Below, in pieces: positions 6,851-16,283 of a stretch of DNA of 61,073 nt. Source of the stretch: JAAYZK01 sp964535025 (lineage in GTDB: Bacteria; Planctomycetota; Phycisphaerae; SM23-33; FEN-1343); NCBI GenBank assembly GCA_964535025.1, contig CAZHRW010000169.1:1-61073 (forward strand). Direction: 5' to 3'. A program made the position numbers and the translations under genes. How positions within the stretch are numbered: position 1 is the stretch's first letter; every line of letters begins with the position of its first letter. The notes below the pieces were generated by a model. That model worked only from the letters and a program-made list of their open reading frames with translations, searched no databases and was not told where the DNA came from.

Positions 6851-9465
6851 GCCGGCGCGGAACACCCCCCCGCCACGTCGTCCCCGACCGCCGCCGCGCG
6901 GACGGCCGCGGCGCCGACCGGCTCGCGACGGGGCTGCTGATCGCCCTGCTGGCCCTGGCGGCCGCCCGGACGATGCTCAATGAGCCGACCTTCCACCGCA
7001 GCGGCCTGCAGGCCGCCGGGGCGATGCCGGGCGCCGACGGCGCCGAGGCGATCATCACCCCCACCAAGGTCCTCCGCGCCGCCTCGGCGGTGATCATCTT
7101 CGCCCTGGCGGCCGCGTGGGCGGTCGGCGCGGCGATCCGCCCCGACCGCCACCGGCTCCGCGCGGGCCTGTTCGGCGCGGGACTGATCGCCCTGGCGGCG
7201 TGCCTGACGGCCTCGGCGCTGCTGGCATCCGATCGGCGCGAGGGGCTCCTGACCGCCGCCGAGCAGGTCTCGCTGCTGACGGCCGGGTGGATGACGATCC
7301 AGTGGGCCGCCGTGCGATGGCGGCAGCGGCTGGTGCTGGTGGTCCTGGTCGCCCTGGCGACGACGCTGGGAGCTAAGGGCGTTTTCCAGGTGGCGGTCGA
7401 GATCCCCGAACAGGTCGCGATGTTCGAAGCCGATCCGGCCGGGTCGCTCGGGCACCTGGCGCCCGACTCGCCCCAGGCCGCGATGGCCGAGATCCGCCTG
7501 CGGGAACCGACCGCCAAGGGATTCTGGTCGTTGGCGAATATCTACGGCTCGACGATGGTCCTGCTGATGCTGCCGGCGGCGGCGATGGCGTTCGACAAGT
7601 GGCGCAGGGCCCGCGACGACTGGGCGGCGCTGTTCAACCAGACCGGCCGCGGGATGCAGATGGAGATCCCCCTGCCTGTCGTGGCCGCGGCGGCGTCGAC
7701 GGCGGCGGCGATCCCGGCGGCGGTGGCCTGGTGGCTGACCGGCAGCATCGGGGCGATCGCCGCGGGGCTTGCCGCCGCCGTCGCGGCGGTCGTGCTCTAT
7801 CGATGGCGCCGCCCGGCGGCGGCGCACCGGCGGGGGCTGCTGGCGGCCGCGGCGGTTGCCTTCGGTGGCGCGACGGCCGCCGTGATCGCCGTCGGTCTTG
7901 CCCGCGACGGCCTGCCGATGCGAACGCTACAGGTCCGCTGGGAGTACTGGACCGGCTCGGTGGCGATGCTCGGCGAGCGGCCGCTGCTGGGCGTCGGGCC
8001 GGGCAATTTCCCCGACGCCTACCTCCCCCATCGCCCGTTCGGGGCCGAGGAGGCCGTGAAGAACCCCCACAACGTGATCGTTCACGCCCTGGCCGAGTAC
8101 GGCCTGCCGGGCGGGGGGCTGTACCTGGCGCTGCTGGCGTGGGCGCTGATCGCCCTGACCGGCCCGCGCCGCCGCGATGACGCCTGGCTGGCGCCGGGGC
8201 CGGGGCGGCGGCGATGGTGGGCGATGGTGGCCGCCGTCGGCGCGGGGGCGATGGCATGGCGTATCGGCGCCACGGCCTACCCCAACGCCCTCGTGCTGCT
8301 GGTCGACAACCTCCTGCCGGTGACGGCACTGGGGGCAGGCCTGCTCGCGGCGGCGGCGACGGGGCGGGGCGAGGACGGCGAGGGGTCGTTCGATCCGGTG
8401 CTGCCGATCGCCGCGGCGTGCGGCGTGGGCGGCTTCGCGCTGCACAACCTGACCGATTTCGCCCTGTTCAAGCCGGCGGCGGGCATGGTGTTCTGGATCG
8501 CCGCCGGCGCGGTCATCGCGGGAACCACCCGCAAGGCGCGCCGGCTACGCCGTCCGGCCGGCGCGGCGCTGGCGGCGGCGCTGGTCGCGGCGACGGTGGC
8601 GGCGGCCGCGGGCGTCCTGGCGCCCGTCTGGCGCGCCGAGCACCACGTCCTGGCGGCGGCGAGAACCTACACCGACAACGACATCCCCGGCGCGATCGAG
8701 GCCATGCAGCACGCCGCGGCCGCCGACCCGGCCGACCCCAACCCCCCCGCCGACCTGGTCAGGCTGTACCTGCTGAAGGCCCAGTACGACGCCGACCCGC
8801 GAGAGGCCATCGCGCGAGCGGCCGACGCCGCCGCCGACGCGGCCCGGCGCCATCCGGCATCGGTGACCATCGCCCGCCAAGGGCTCGAGGCGGCGGTCTA
8901 CCGCTACCGCCCGGACCTGCTGATCTTCGCCTGGGCCGACCCGCCGGCCGATCCGGCCGGGCAACTGGACGAGGCCCTCAAGAAGGACCGGGCAGGGCCC
9001 CGCTGGCTGAACACGTTGGCGCAACTGGCGTTCTACGCGGGGAAGTACGACCAGGCCGCACGCTGGATCACGGAGGCGATCGACCGGGCGGGCGAGGACA
9101 AACCCATCCTCCTGGACCACCTCGGCGACATCCGCGACGCGCAGGGCGCCGCAGCCGAGGCCGCCGACGCCTGGCGGCGCTACCGCCGGGCCGTCTCGGC
9201 CCGGCCGTCGGAGCACAAGCCGCCGGCCGAACGCCTGACGGTGTTGGCCCGCTGCAATCCCCAGGACCCCTACCTTCGCCTGCGCCTGGCGGAACTGGCC
9301 TGGCACCTCGGGTACGACGCCGTCGCCCGCCGAGAGCTTCAGGCCGCCGTGACCGTCCAGGACGCCCTGTGGCGCGGCAGCCCGCTTCGCTTCAATGAGC
9401 GACGGCGGCGGGAGGTGGAACGGATGGAGGCGAAGCTCGCCGTCACTGTTCGATCTTCGCCATGA
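6847..9465 (+). CDS. O-antigen ligase-like membrane protein with C-terminal TPR region
   Basis: An 872-aa product starting at the ATG that overlaps the preceding stop. The first 580 residues or so hold many hydrophobic segments and a Wzy/WaaL-type periplasmic signature, LLGVGPGNFPDAYLPHR...VKNPHNVIVHALAEYGLPG (near residue 380-420). This signature is typical of proteins that join or polymerise undecaprenyl-linked glycans. The last 270 residues, from about EHHVLAAARTYTDNDIPGAIEAMQ onward, are soluble TPR-like helices (LDEALKKDRAGPRWLNTLAQLAFYAGKYDQAARWI). Membrane Wzy-like proteins with extracytoplasmic TPR tails are common in planctomycetes. Its last 23 bp overlap the convergent yebC gene. 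Confidence 0.88.
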   Translation: MSRRGTPPRHVVPDRRRADGRGADRLATGLLIALLALAAARTMLNEPTFHRSGLQAAGAMPGADGAEAIITPTKVLRAASAVIIFALAAAWAVGAAIRPDRHRLRAGLFGAGLIALAACLTASALLASDRREGLLTAAEQVSLLTAGWMTIQWAAVRWRQRLVLVVLVALATTLGAKGVFQVAVEIPEQVAMFEADPAGSLGHLAPDSPQAAMAEIRLREPTAKGFWSLANIYGSTMVLLMLPAAAMAFDKWRRARDDWAALFNQTGRGMQMEIPLPVVAAAASTAAAIPAAVAWWLTGSIGAIAAGLAAAVAAVVLYRWRRPAAAHRRGLLAAAAVAFGGATAAVIAVGLARDGLPMRTLQVRWEYWTGSVAMLGERPLLGVGPGNFPDAYLPHRPFGAEEAVKNPHNVIVHALAEYGLPGGGLYLALLAWALIALTGPRRRDDAWLAPGPGRRRWWAMVAAVGAGAMAWRIGATAYPNALVLLVDNLLPVTALGAGLLAAAATGRGEDGEGSFDPVLPIAAACGVGGFALHNLTDFALFKPAAGMVFWIAAGAVIAGTTRKARRLRRPAGAALAAALVAATVAAAAGVLAPVWRAEHHVLAAARTYTDNDIPGAIEAMQHAAAADPADPNPPADLVRLYLLKAQYDADPREAIARAADAAADAARRHPASVTIARQGLEAAVYRYRPDLLIFAWADPPADPAGQLDEALKKDRAGPRWLNTLAQLAFYAGKYDQAARWITEAIDRAGEDKPILLDHLGDIRDAQGAAAEAADAWRRYRRAVSARPSEHKPPAERLTVLARCNPQDPYLRLRLAELAWHLGYDAVARRELQAAVTVQDALWRGSPLRFNERRRREVERMEAKLAVTVRSSP

Positions 9466-10195
9466 CCTCGTCGGGGATGTCGAAGTTGGCGTAGACGTTC
9501 TGGACGTCGTCGTGCTCGTCGAGGTTCTCCATGAGGCGGAGGACCTTCTGGGCCTGGTCGGGGTTGTCGATCTGGATGGGGTTTTCGGCCAGTTGGCTGA
9601 CGGCGGCGGTCTCAACGGGGATGCCGGCGTCGGCGAGGGCCTCCTTGACGTCGCCGAAGACGGCCGGGTCGCAGGTGACCTCGTAGAGGCCGTCCTCGCT
9701 GAGAAGGTCCTCGGCGCCGGCGTCGAGCACGACGCTCATCAGCGTATCCTCGTCGGTCGCCCCGGCGTCGATGGTGAAAGTGCCCTTTTTCTTGAACATC
9801 CAGGCGACCGACCCGCTGGCACCCAACTGCCCGCCGGCCTGCTCGAAGATCTTCCGCATCTCCGGCGCGGTCCGGTTGCGGTTGTCGGTGAGACAGTCGA
9901 CCATCACCGCCACGCCGCCGGAGGCGAAGCCTTCGTAGACCATCTGTTCGTAGTTGACCGGCCCCAGCTCGCCGGTGCCCTTCTTGATGGCCTTGCTGAT
10001 GGTGTCGTTGGGCATGTTCGCCGCCTTGGCTTCGTCGACGGCGTAGCGGAGCGTGAGGTTATCCTCGGGGTTGCCCCCGCCGTCCTTGGCGGCCATGATG
10101 ATCCGCCGGGCGATCTTGCTCCACAACTGCCCGCGCTTGGCGTCGTTGGCGCCCTTCTTCCGCTTGATCTTAGACCATTTGCTGTGTCCGGACAT
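9443..10195 (-). CDS. YebC/PmpR-family regulator or translation factor
   Basis: A 250-aa product with the invariant YebC N-terminus MSGHSKWSKIKRKKGANDAKRGQLWSKIARRI, then the GGGNPEDNLTLRYAVDEAKAANMPNDTISKAIKKGTGE block. A later YEVTCDP...ALADAGIPVETAAVS region and a helical C-terminal tail complete it. Members were described as DNA-binding regulators, and more recently some as relieving ribosome stalling at proline stretches. Which role applies here cannot be told from sequence. It is the last gene of the minus-strand nusA-hisG run and overlaps the end of the O-antigen ligase gene tail to tail. Confidence 0.96.
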   Translation of the reverse strand: MSGHSKWSKIKRKKGANDAKRGQLWSKIARRIIMAAKDGGGNPEDNLTLRYAVDEAKAANMPNDTISKAIKKGTGELGPVNYEQMVYEGFASGGVAVMVDCLTDNRNRTAPEMRKIFEQAGGQLGASGSVAWMFKKKGTFTIDAGATDEDTLMSVVLDAGAEDLLSEDGLYEVTCDPAVFGDVKEALADAGIPVETAAVSQLAENPIQIDNPDQAQKVLRLMENLDEHDDVQNVYANFDIPDEVMAKIEQ

Positions 10196-10311
10196 GGTAA
10201 CTGCTCCTGCACCTGTAAGTCGCGGCGGGTCGGCCCGCCGGACCGGATTGTCGCAAGCGGCGCCGCCGTCGGCGTGGGCAACCCGTGGCCCACCCTGGCG
10301 ACGAAGCCGGC

Positions 10312-13300
10312 CTACGGCCGGACGTCCACGCCCAGCGGCGCTACCTCCGGCCGCCGTCCTCGCCGGACGGCCTTGACCTTCGCCGACGCACGGTCGGCAA
10401 CGTCACTGTACATCTGTTGTTCGTTTTCCAGCGCCGCCCGTTCGGCCCTGGCGGCGGCCAAATCGAGCGCCTCGGTCCACATGGAGACCGCTTCGTCGTC
10501 CCGCTCCAGCCACCACAGCACGTCGCCGGTGTGGTCGTAGAGGGTCGGATCGTCCCCGTCGACGGTATCCAACGCCTCCAGCAGCATCACCAGGGCCGGG
10601 CGGAACTCGCCCTTCTTGTAACGGACCCAGGCCCAACTGTCCTGGATGTGCGGCCGGGGTGCCGCGGCCAATGCCTCCGAGAGCAACTGCTCGGCACGAT
10701 CGAGATGCTCCCCGCGATCGGCCCACAGGTAGCCCAGGTTGTTCTGGATCTCGGGATCGTCCGGCGACAGCGCCAGCGCCCGGCCCAGCAGGTCCGTGGC
10801 GGCGTGATAGTCCTCGTCCGTGGGCTGATTGTACACGCCCGAGGCCATCGCGAGCAACGCGGCATTGTCCCCGTCTTCAGCGACCAACGCCCGGTAAAGC
10901 GCCCGGGCCCGGTCGGTCCGGCGCGCCAGCATCAACTGGCGAACCCACTGGCGCCGCATCGACCCTGCCAGCTCGACGTCGGCGTCCCCGCCGGCGGCGG
11001 TCAGCCGGTCGATGCGGTCCCGCATCAAGGCCGCCGCGTCGTCGAGCCGCCCTGCGTGGGTCAGCCACCCGGCGGCGAGCTCGACGGGGTTGGTGGCCGT
11101 GACAACCGGGCCCCACGACTGCTGCTCGCCGGCGTCCAGCCCCACCAGGCGCAGCACGATGTACGGATCGGTGTAGCGACCCGGCGCATCGCCCCACGCG
11201 GAGGCCGTCCGGGCGTCGAACAGCTCGCCGGCCGTCTGTTCCAGTGCCTCGTGGCGCCCGGTCAGCGCCAGGAGGCTCAGACCCGCGGCTTCGCGGAGCG
11301 GGGCGGTGCGGGGGTCGCCGGCCTGCTCGGCCCAGCCGCGGACCTGTTCGATCGCCTCGTCGGCACGATCGGCGGCGAGCAGGGCGTGCACCCGCGCCAC
11401 CGCGGCGACGGGGTCGCCCTGCGGCCGGTCGGCCAGCCAGCGCACGGCGAGGTCGGCCTGGCCGGCGCGGATCAGCGAGTCGACAAAAAGCGCCTCGGTG
11501 GTCGCGGTCTCCGCGGCCGTGTCGGCCAGGGCCTCGGCCGCCTCGGCGAATCGCCCCGCCCGCCGCAGCACCTCGGCCAGCGAGCGACTATCGCCGTCCC
11601 CGCGCAGCTCCAGTGCCCGGCGATAGGCCTCCGCGGCTTGACCGGGATGGCCGGCCGCCGCCAGCAGTTGGCCGCGAACCGTCCAGACGTCCGGGGCTTC
11701 CGGGCTGCTCTGGGCCGCCACGTCCAGGTCGACGATCGCGCGGGCCAGCCGCCGCCGCCCGACGACCTCGGCGGGCAGGCGGGCCTCGACGCGCGCCTTG
11801 ATCACCCGCGCGGCGGTCCGGTTCGGCGCCAGCGACATGAGCCGTTCGACCGTCTCGCCCGCCAGCCGATAGCTGCCCTGCTCCACCTGGGCCATCGCCA
11901 GCAGCGTCCACATCCGCGGATTGGCCGGATCCTGCCGGATGGCGGCGGCAATGGCCCCGCCGACCTGGTCGGCCACGTCTCGCGCCTCGGCCCTCTGCCC
12001 CTGGCGCTCGGCCTGGCGGATTCTCATGCCGCCCAGGTGCAGCAGCAGTTCCAGCGCCTCGTCGTCCGGCTGCACCGCCAGCACCTCCTGGAGGTGCCGC
12101 TGGGCCTCGGCCGGCCGGTTGGCGGTCATCAGGGCCCGCGCCAGCCACAGCCGCGCGGGGATGTAGCCGGGCTCGACGTCGATCGCCGCGGTTAGCCGTC
12201 CCAGCCCATCGTCCCGCCGACCGGCCAACAGGGCCACGGCCCCCCGCAGGGCGTCGGCGGCGACCGGATCGCCCGCCAGGGCGGCCCGCTCGGCCAGGGC
12301 GTCGACGGCGTCGTAGTCCTTGCCGGCCAGCCAGCGGGCCGCCAGTGCTTCGTAGGCGGCCCGAAACGTCGGCGACGCCTCGATCGCCAGACGGTAGTGA
12401 ACCGTGGCCCGTCCCGTCCGGCCGCCGCGCTCGAGCATCAGCCCGGTCAGCAGCAGCCGCAGGTGGCGCGACGGGGAGGTATCGTCGATCGCCTCGTCGG
12501 CCAGCGCGCCGATCCGATCGGCATCGAGATACGTCGCGGGCGTTCGCTTCAGACGGCTGCGGACGCGGTGGCGGACCTGCGGATCGTGCACCAGCAGGCG
12601 CCCGAGGACCTCGATCGCCTCGCCGGGCCGTCCCTGTTCCAGCAGCCAGTCGGCCAGCGTCAGGGTCGGCGTGGCCCGGTCGGTGACCGTTTCGACACCA
12701 CCGGCGAGCATGGCGATCGCGCCGTCGGTGTCGCCCAGCGCCCGCGTCGCCCACGCCAGCAGCGCCAGCGTCGTCGCCGGCGGGGCGCCGTGGCGCGCCT
12801 GGTACTCCATCAGGAGACGCCGGGGGGCGTCCGGATCGGCCGGGTCGCCGTAGGCGGTCAGCATCGCGTTGAGCACGTGGTGGGGCTGCAGCGGCCCGGC
12901 GAGCATCTCCAGGCAGACCGTGTCGGCCCGGTCGCTCCTTCCGGCCCCGGCCAGCGCCGCGGCCAGGACCCCGCCGGCGGCCGCGTCCGTCTTATTGAGG
13001 CGCCAGGCGGCGTCGGCGGCGTCGGCGGCGTCGGCGTAGCGGTTCAACTCCAGCAGGATCCGCGCCCGCTGCAGGGCGAGCTTCTCGGGCTCCTGGGCCA
13101 GCGTCGACAGCGCGTGGCCCCCGGCCGGGACATCCCGCTCGTACAGATGCGCCTCGAGTTGGGCCAGCGCCTCCAGCGCCGCCGTCAGGTACCCCTGTTC
13201 GTAAAGCACCCGCGTCAGCAGCAGGCGCGCCTGATCGGCCGTCAGGGCGTCGGCATCGTCGTCGATCGTGCACGCCAGGGCCGTGCGATACCGCAGATTC

Positions 13301-13734
13301 GCCTCGTTGAGATGCCCGGACTGCTCGGCGATCCGCCCCAGGGCCATCTGGACGGCCGGGTCGTCGCCATCGACCGCCAGCAGGTGTGTCCGGGCCGCCG
13401 CCAGGTCGTCGGCGGCCAGGCAGGCTTTCCCCAGCTCCCGACGGACTGCGACACTGTCGCCGTGCCGTTCCAGCGCCTCGGTCAGCAGCGCAACGGCCTC
13501 CTCGGGCCGTCGGGCTGCCATCCGTTCTGCGGCCTGATCGAGCAGGCGGTCGAGGTCCGGATTGTCGGTCTGCCCCGCCGACAGCGCCGGCGGGCGGGTC
13601 GCCGCGGGCGTCATGGCGGCCAGCGGCAGGCGGGCGCGGGCGCGGAACGCCGCACGCTCGGACGACATGCCACACCCGGCCACCGTCACCACGATGGCGA
13701 GCAGCCACGCCGGCAGCGCCCTGGCGGTGGTCAT
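10312..13734 (-). CDS. large TPR-repeat lipoprotein
   Basis: A 1,140-aa product with a lipoprotein signal peptide: LPAWLLAIVVTVAGC, predicted lipidated Cys about 21. After a linker (about 22-60) the whole chain is made of helical 34-residue-like repeats. Examples are LLTEALERHGDSVAVRRELGKACLAADDLAAARTHL near 85-120 and ATDLLGRALALSPDDPEIQNNLGYLWADRGEHLDRAEQLLSEALAAAPR near 985-1035. No catalytic domain was seen. It is probably membrane-anchored and extracytoplasmic, acting as an assembly scaffold. The start codon at 13734 lies 1 bp after the hisG stop, so it is translationally linked to hisG. Specific partners are unknown. Confidence 0.85.
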   Translation of the reverse strand: MTTARALPAWLLAIVVTVAGCGMSSERAAFRARARLPLAAMTPAATRPPALSAGQTDNPDLDRLLDQAAERMAARRPEEAVALLTEALERHGDSVAVRRELGKACLAADDLAAARTHLLAVDGDDPAVQMALGRIAEQSGHLNEANLRYRTALACTIDDDADALTADQARLLLTRVLYEQGYLTAALEALAQLEAHLYERDVPAGGHALSTLAQEPEKLALQRARILLELNRYADAADAADAAWRLNKTDAAAGGVLAAALAGAGRSDRADTVCLEMLAGPLQPHHVLNAMLTAYGDPADPDAPRRLLMEYQARHGAPPATTLALLAWATRALGDTDGAIAMLAGGVETVTDRATPTLTLADWLLEQGRPGEAIEVLGRLLVHDPQVRHRVRSRLKRTPATYLDADRIGALADEAIDDTSPSRHLRLLLTGLMLERGGRTGRATVHYRLAIEASPTFRAAYEALAARWLAGKDYDAVDALAERAALAGDPVAADALRGAVALLAGRRDDGLGRLTAAIDVEPGYIPARLWLARALMTANRPAEAQRHLQEVLAVQPDDEALELLLHLGGMRIRQAERQGQRAEARDVADQVGGAIAAAIRQDPANPRMWTLLAMAQVEQGSYRLAGETVERLMSLAPNRTAARVIKARVEARLPAEVVGRRRLARAIVDLDVAAQSSPEAPDVWTVRGQLLAAAGHPGQAAEAYRRALELRGDGDSRSLAEVLRRAGRFAEAAEALADTAAETATTEALFVDSLIRAGQADLAVRWLADRPQGDPVAAVARVHALLAADRADEAIEQVRGWAEQAGDPRTAPLREAAGLSLLALTGRHEALEQTAGELFDARTASAWGDAPGRYTDPYIVLRLVGLDAGEQQSWGPVVTATNPVELAAGWLTHAGRLDDAAALMRDRIDRLTAAGGDADVELAGSMRRQWVRQLMLARRTDRARALYRALVAEDGDNAALLAMASGVYNQPTDEDYHAATDLLGRALALSPDDPEIQNNLGYLWADRGEHLDRAEQLLSEALAAAPRPHIQDSWAWVRYKKGEFRPALVMLLEALDTVDGDDPTLYDHTGDVLWWLERDDEAVSMWTEALDLAAARAERAALENEQQMYSDVADRASAKVKAVRRGRRPEVAPLGVDVRP

Positions 13735-13735
13735 C

Positions 13736-14623
13736 TTACGGGATCACCTTGTTGAGGGGATACGTGATAATGCCCGTGGCGCCCGCGGCTTTCAACTCGG
13801 GTACCAGGTCGCGCTCCACCCGCTCCTCGAGGATCACCTCGAGGGCCACCCACTGTTTGTCGGCCAGCGGCGAGATCGTCGGGCTGTGCTCGGCAGGCAA
13901 CTGTCGAAGGACCGCGTCGAGCTTGTCACCCGGGACGTTCATCTTCAACCCCACCTTTTCCCGCGCCGCGATGGCGCCGGTGAGCAGCAGGGCCATGTTC
14001 TCGATCTTCGTCCGCTTCCACGGGTTCGCCCAGGCGTCGGTGTTGGCAATGAAGCGGGTGGTGGAGGTCATGATGGTATCGAGCACGCGCAGCTTGTTGG
14101 CCCGCAGGGACGAGCCGGTCTCGGTGACATCGACGATCGCGTCGACCAGGCGGGCCTTCACCTCCGTGGCGCCCCAACTGAACTCCACCCGCACGTCCAC
14201 GCCGCGGTCGGCAAAGTAGCGCCGCGTGGTGTTGACCAGTTCGGTCGCGATGATCCCGCCGGCGAGGTCCTCGGGTGTCCGAGCGTCGGACTCCTCCGGC
14301 ACCGCCAACACCCAGCGGGCGGGCGCGAGGGACCGCTTGGAGTAGACCAGCTCGGCCACCTCGTGAACGTCCGAGTCGTTCTCGACGACCCAGTCGTGGC
14401 CGGTCAGGCCGCAGTCGATGACGCCATCAGCGACGTAGCGGCTCATTTCCTGGGCGCGGAACAACACCGCGGTGATGTCCTTGTCGTCGACGGTGGGGAA
14501 GTAGCTTCGCGACGAGACCGAGATGTCATACCCCGCCCGCGCGAACAGGTCCAGCGAGCTTTCCTGCAGCGAGCCGGCGGGAATGCCCAGGCGAAGTTTG
14601 TCGTCCGACAGGTTACCTACCAT
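13736..14623 (-). CDS. hisG: ATP phosphoribosyltransferase, long form
   Basis: First, feedback-regulated enzyme of histidine synthesis, condensing ATP and PRPP. At 295 aa it is the long type with a C-terminal regulatory ACT-like domain, so HisZ should not be required. It shows LRLGIPAGSLQESSLDLFARAGYD at the N-terminus, DCGLTGHDWVVEN near 80 and the PRPP-loop-like VDAIVDVTETGSSLRANKLRVLD near 160-180. The C-terminal stretch includes KMNVPGDKLDAVLRQLPAEHSPTISPL. The gene is separated by about 10 kb from hisDCB and lies downstream of the translation-factor genes on the opposite strand. Confidence 0.95.
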   Translation of the reverse strand: MVGNLSDDKLRLGIPAGSLQESSLDLFARAGYDISVSSRSYFPTVDDKDITAVLFRAQEMSRYVADGVIDCGLTGHDWVVENDSDVHEVAELVYSKRSLAPARWVLAVPEESDARTPEDLAGGIIATELVNTTRRYFADRGVDVRVEFSWGATEVKARLVDAIVDVTETGSSLRANKLRVLDTIMTSTTRFIANTDAWANPWKRTKIENMALLLTGAIAAREKVGLKMNVPGDKLDAVLRQLPAEHSPTISPLADKQWVALEVILEERVERDLVPELKAAGATGIITYPLNKVIP

Positions 14624-14662
14624 GCGATCCTCACAGCACCTCGCCCCGTCGGGGGGCGAAGG

Positions 14663-15454
14663 TCACTTGCGTTTGGTTTTGGTCGTCTTGCGGGCCGTCT
14701 TCTTGCGGCCGGCCGCCTTGGTGGCGGCGGTCTTGGTCTTCTTCTTGGCGGTCTTCTTACGGCGGGTCTTGGTCGTCTTCGAGGCCTTTTTCGTCTTGCG
14801 GGCCTTCTCCGTCTTCTTGGCCGCGGTCTTCCCGGCAGGGCGCGCGGCCGCCGGGTCGTGGGCCCAGGCGGCCAGGATGCCGGCGGTCTCGGCCTGCTGC
14901 TTGGCCGGCACGACGCGTTCCAGCAAGCCGCGAACGTCGTCGACGCCGGCGTCGGGGCCCGCGAGGTCCTCGTCCTTGAGGCGCTGCACAAGCGCGTCGT
15001 CGACGGGGATGGCCCGGTGGCCGAACAGGCGCACCAGCAGGAAGGCTTCGACGTAGGGGGAGAACCCCAGCGTCTCGCCGAGGTGCGTGCGGAGGTCGCG
15101 TTTGCCCATATCGGCGGCGTGACCGAAGTCGAGCCTGTTGTTCTGGTCGAAGATCCGGTTAAGCCCGTCGGTGATCCGCGCGGCCTTGGTCCGCAGGTCG
15201 GCCGGGTCGCCTTCGAGCAGTTCGACGATGTCCTTGAGGGGGGCGACGCGCAACTCGTTGAAGTCAACGAACTCCTCGCGGAGCACGTCGAGATTGCGGG
15301 CGGCCACATCGGCCGGCGCGTTTTCGCGCAGCACAGCCAGGACGAACAGACTCAGCGGATCGGCGGCGGCCGGCTCGCCGTCGGCGGCGTACCGCTTCTT
15401 CAGCGACGGGAGCATGCCCTTGACCTTCTTGCCGTACTCGGTGGCGTTTTTCAT
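14663..15454 (-). CDS. endonuclease III-like HhH-fold protein with histone H1-like lysine tail
   Basis: A 263-aa product starting at the ATG at 15454 (MKNATEYGKKVKG). Residues 1 to about 190 resemble the all-helical DNA-glycosylase fold: DPLSLFVLAVLRENAPADVAARNLDVLREEF, then LGFSPYVEAFLLVRLFGHRAIPVDDALVQRL, where IPVD matches the catalytic-Asp segment of Nth/MutY. The catalytic Lys motif LPGVGRKTA is not recognisable and there is no C-terminal 4Fe-4S cysteine loop. From about 200 the protein becomes an Ala/Thr/Lys/Arg-rich tail (KKTAKKKTKTAATKAAGRKK) like bacterial histone H1 tails. It may be a non-catalytic DNA-binding or nucleoid protein. It sits between rbfA and hisG in the translation run. 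A longer frame upstream overlaps rbfA and is rejected. Confidence 0.8.
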   Translation of the reverse strand: MKNATEYGKKVKGMLPSLKKRYAADGEPAAADPLSLFVLAVLRENAPADVAARNLDVLREEFVDFNELRVAPLKDIVELLEGDPADLRTKAARITDGLNRIFDQNNRLDFGHAADMGKRDLRTHLGETLGFSPYVEAFLLVRLFGHRAIPVDDALVQRLKDEDLAGPDAGVDDVRGLLERVVPAKQQAETAGILAAWAHDPAAARPAGKTAAKKTEKARKTKKASKTTKTRRKKTAKKKTKTAATKAAGRKKTARKTTKTKRK

Positions 15455-15480
15455 GACCGTTCTCTCACTTGCCTTGCCGC

Positions 15481-15900
15481 TCAGCCCGGCTCGCCGGTGT
15501 CGGTCCCATCGTCGCCGGCGTCCTCGCACCGGCGGGCTTCCTCGTCCTGGCGGATCTCCTCCATCGCGCTTTGGATAAGGGCCAGGGTGGTCAGCGTCTT
15601 CTTGAACCGCTCATCGGCGACGAAGTTCAGCACCGGGGTGTTTCGCAGCGAGATCTCCTGCATCATCATGGCCTGGATCCGCCCGGCGGCGTGCTGCAGC
15701 GCGCGGAGGGCGTTGCGTTGCTCGACCTCGGTGCCCATGGTCGAGCAGTACACCTTGGCGCGGGTCATGTCTTCGGTGACCTCAACGCGGGTGATCGACA
15801 CCCGCGCCGGATCGATCCGCGGGTCGCTGATCCGCCGCAGGACGATCTCGCCGACCGTCTGCTGGATCAATCGACCCACTCGTTCGGTTCTTCGGCTCAT
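15481..15900 (-). CDS. rbfA: ribosome-binding factor A
   Basis: A 30S-subunit maturation factor of 139 aa. The N-terminal MSRRTERVGRLIQQTVGEIVLRRISDPRI matches the RbfA start. The KH-like domain follows with VSITRVEVTEDMTRAKVYCSTMGTE and PVLNFVADERFKKTLTTLALI (the family's F...D.S.....I region). A short acidic C-terminal tail extends past the domain. It follows infB and the DUF503 gene, the conserved infB-ylxP-rbfA order. Confidence 0.93.
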   Translation of the reverse strand: MSRRTERVGRLIQQTVGEIVLRRISDPRIDPARVSITRVEVTEDMTRAKVYCSTMGTEVEQRNALRALQHAAGRIQAMMMQEISLRNTPVLNFVADERFKKTLTTLALIQSAMEEIRQDEEARRCEDAGDDGTDTGEPG

Positions 15901-15936
15901 CGGCAGCGGCGCTCCCTCCCGCCCGTCGGCGGGCGG

Positions 15937-16254
15937 TCAAAGCAGTTCAATGTCACTGGCCACGACGACCATGCCCCGATGCTCCTCGGCGGCGTTGGCG
16001 ATTCTTTGCAGCCCGCCCTGGACGTACCCGAGATCCGAGCCGATCATCGCGATCGCCAGCGTCGCGCGGCGGATCGAATCGGCGCCCTCCACCTGGGCAA
16101 CCGAGACGTTGTGGCGCGCCCGCGTCCGATCGAGGAAGCTCTTGACGATCCGCCGCTTGTCCTTGAGGCTCCTCGCGTCGGAGACCACCACGTCCAGATG
16201 CAACACGCCCAGTGCAGCCGCCATGTCGTCGTCATCGTCCGTCGGATTTTGCAT
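15937..16254 (-). CDS. DUF503 (YlxP-like) protein
   Basis: A small protein with the complete DUF503 pattern: GVLHLDVVVSDARSLKDKRRIVKSFLDRTRARHNVSVAQVEG, then RRATLAIAMIGSDLGYVQGGLQRIANAAEEH and a terminal strand. Family members (B. subtilis YlxP) are encoded between infB and rbfA, as here, and are presumed to act in ribosome assembly. The exact role is not established. Two starts are possible: 16254, giving 105 aa with an acidic NPTDDDDD leader, or 16224, giving 95 aa with the more usual family N-terminus. Neither has a strong Shine-Dalgarno. Confidence 0.87.
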   Translation of the reverse strand: MQNPTDDDDDMAAALGVLHLDVVVSDARSLKDKRRIVKSFLDRTRARHNVSVAQVEGADSIRRATLAIAMIGSDLGYVQGGLQRIANAAEEHRGMVVVASDIELL

Positions 16255-16283
16255 TCCCGTCAACGGTTTTCGCTTTACCCGGC

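Noticed and set aside
14663..15454. Functional endonuclease III (Nth)
   Set aside because: The catalytic Lys motif and Fe-S cysteines are not recognised.
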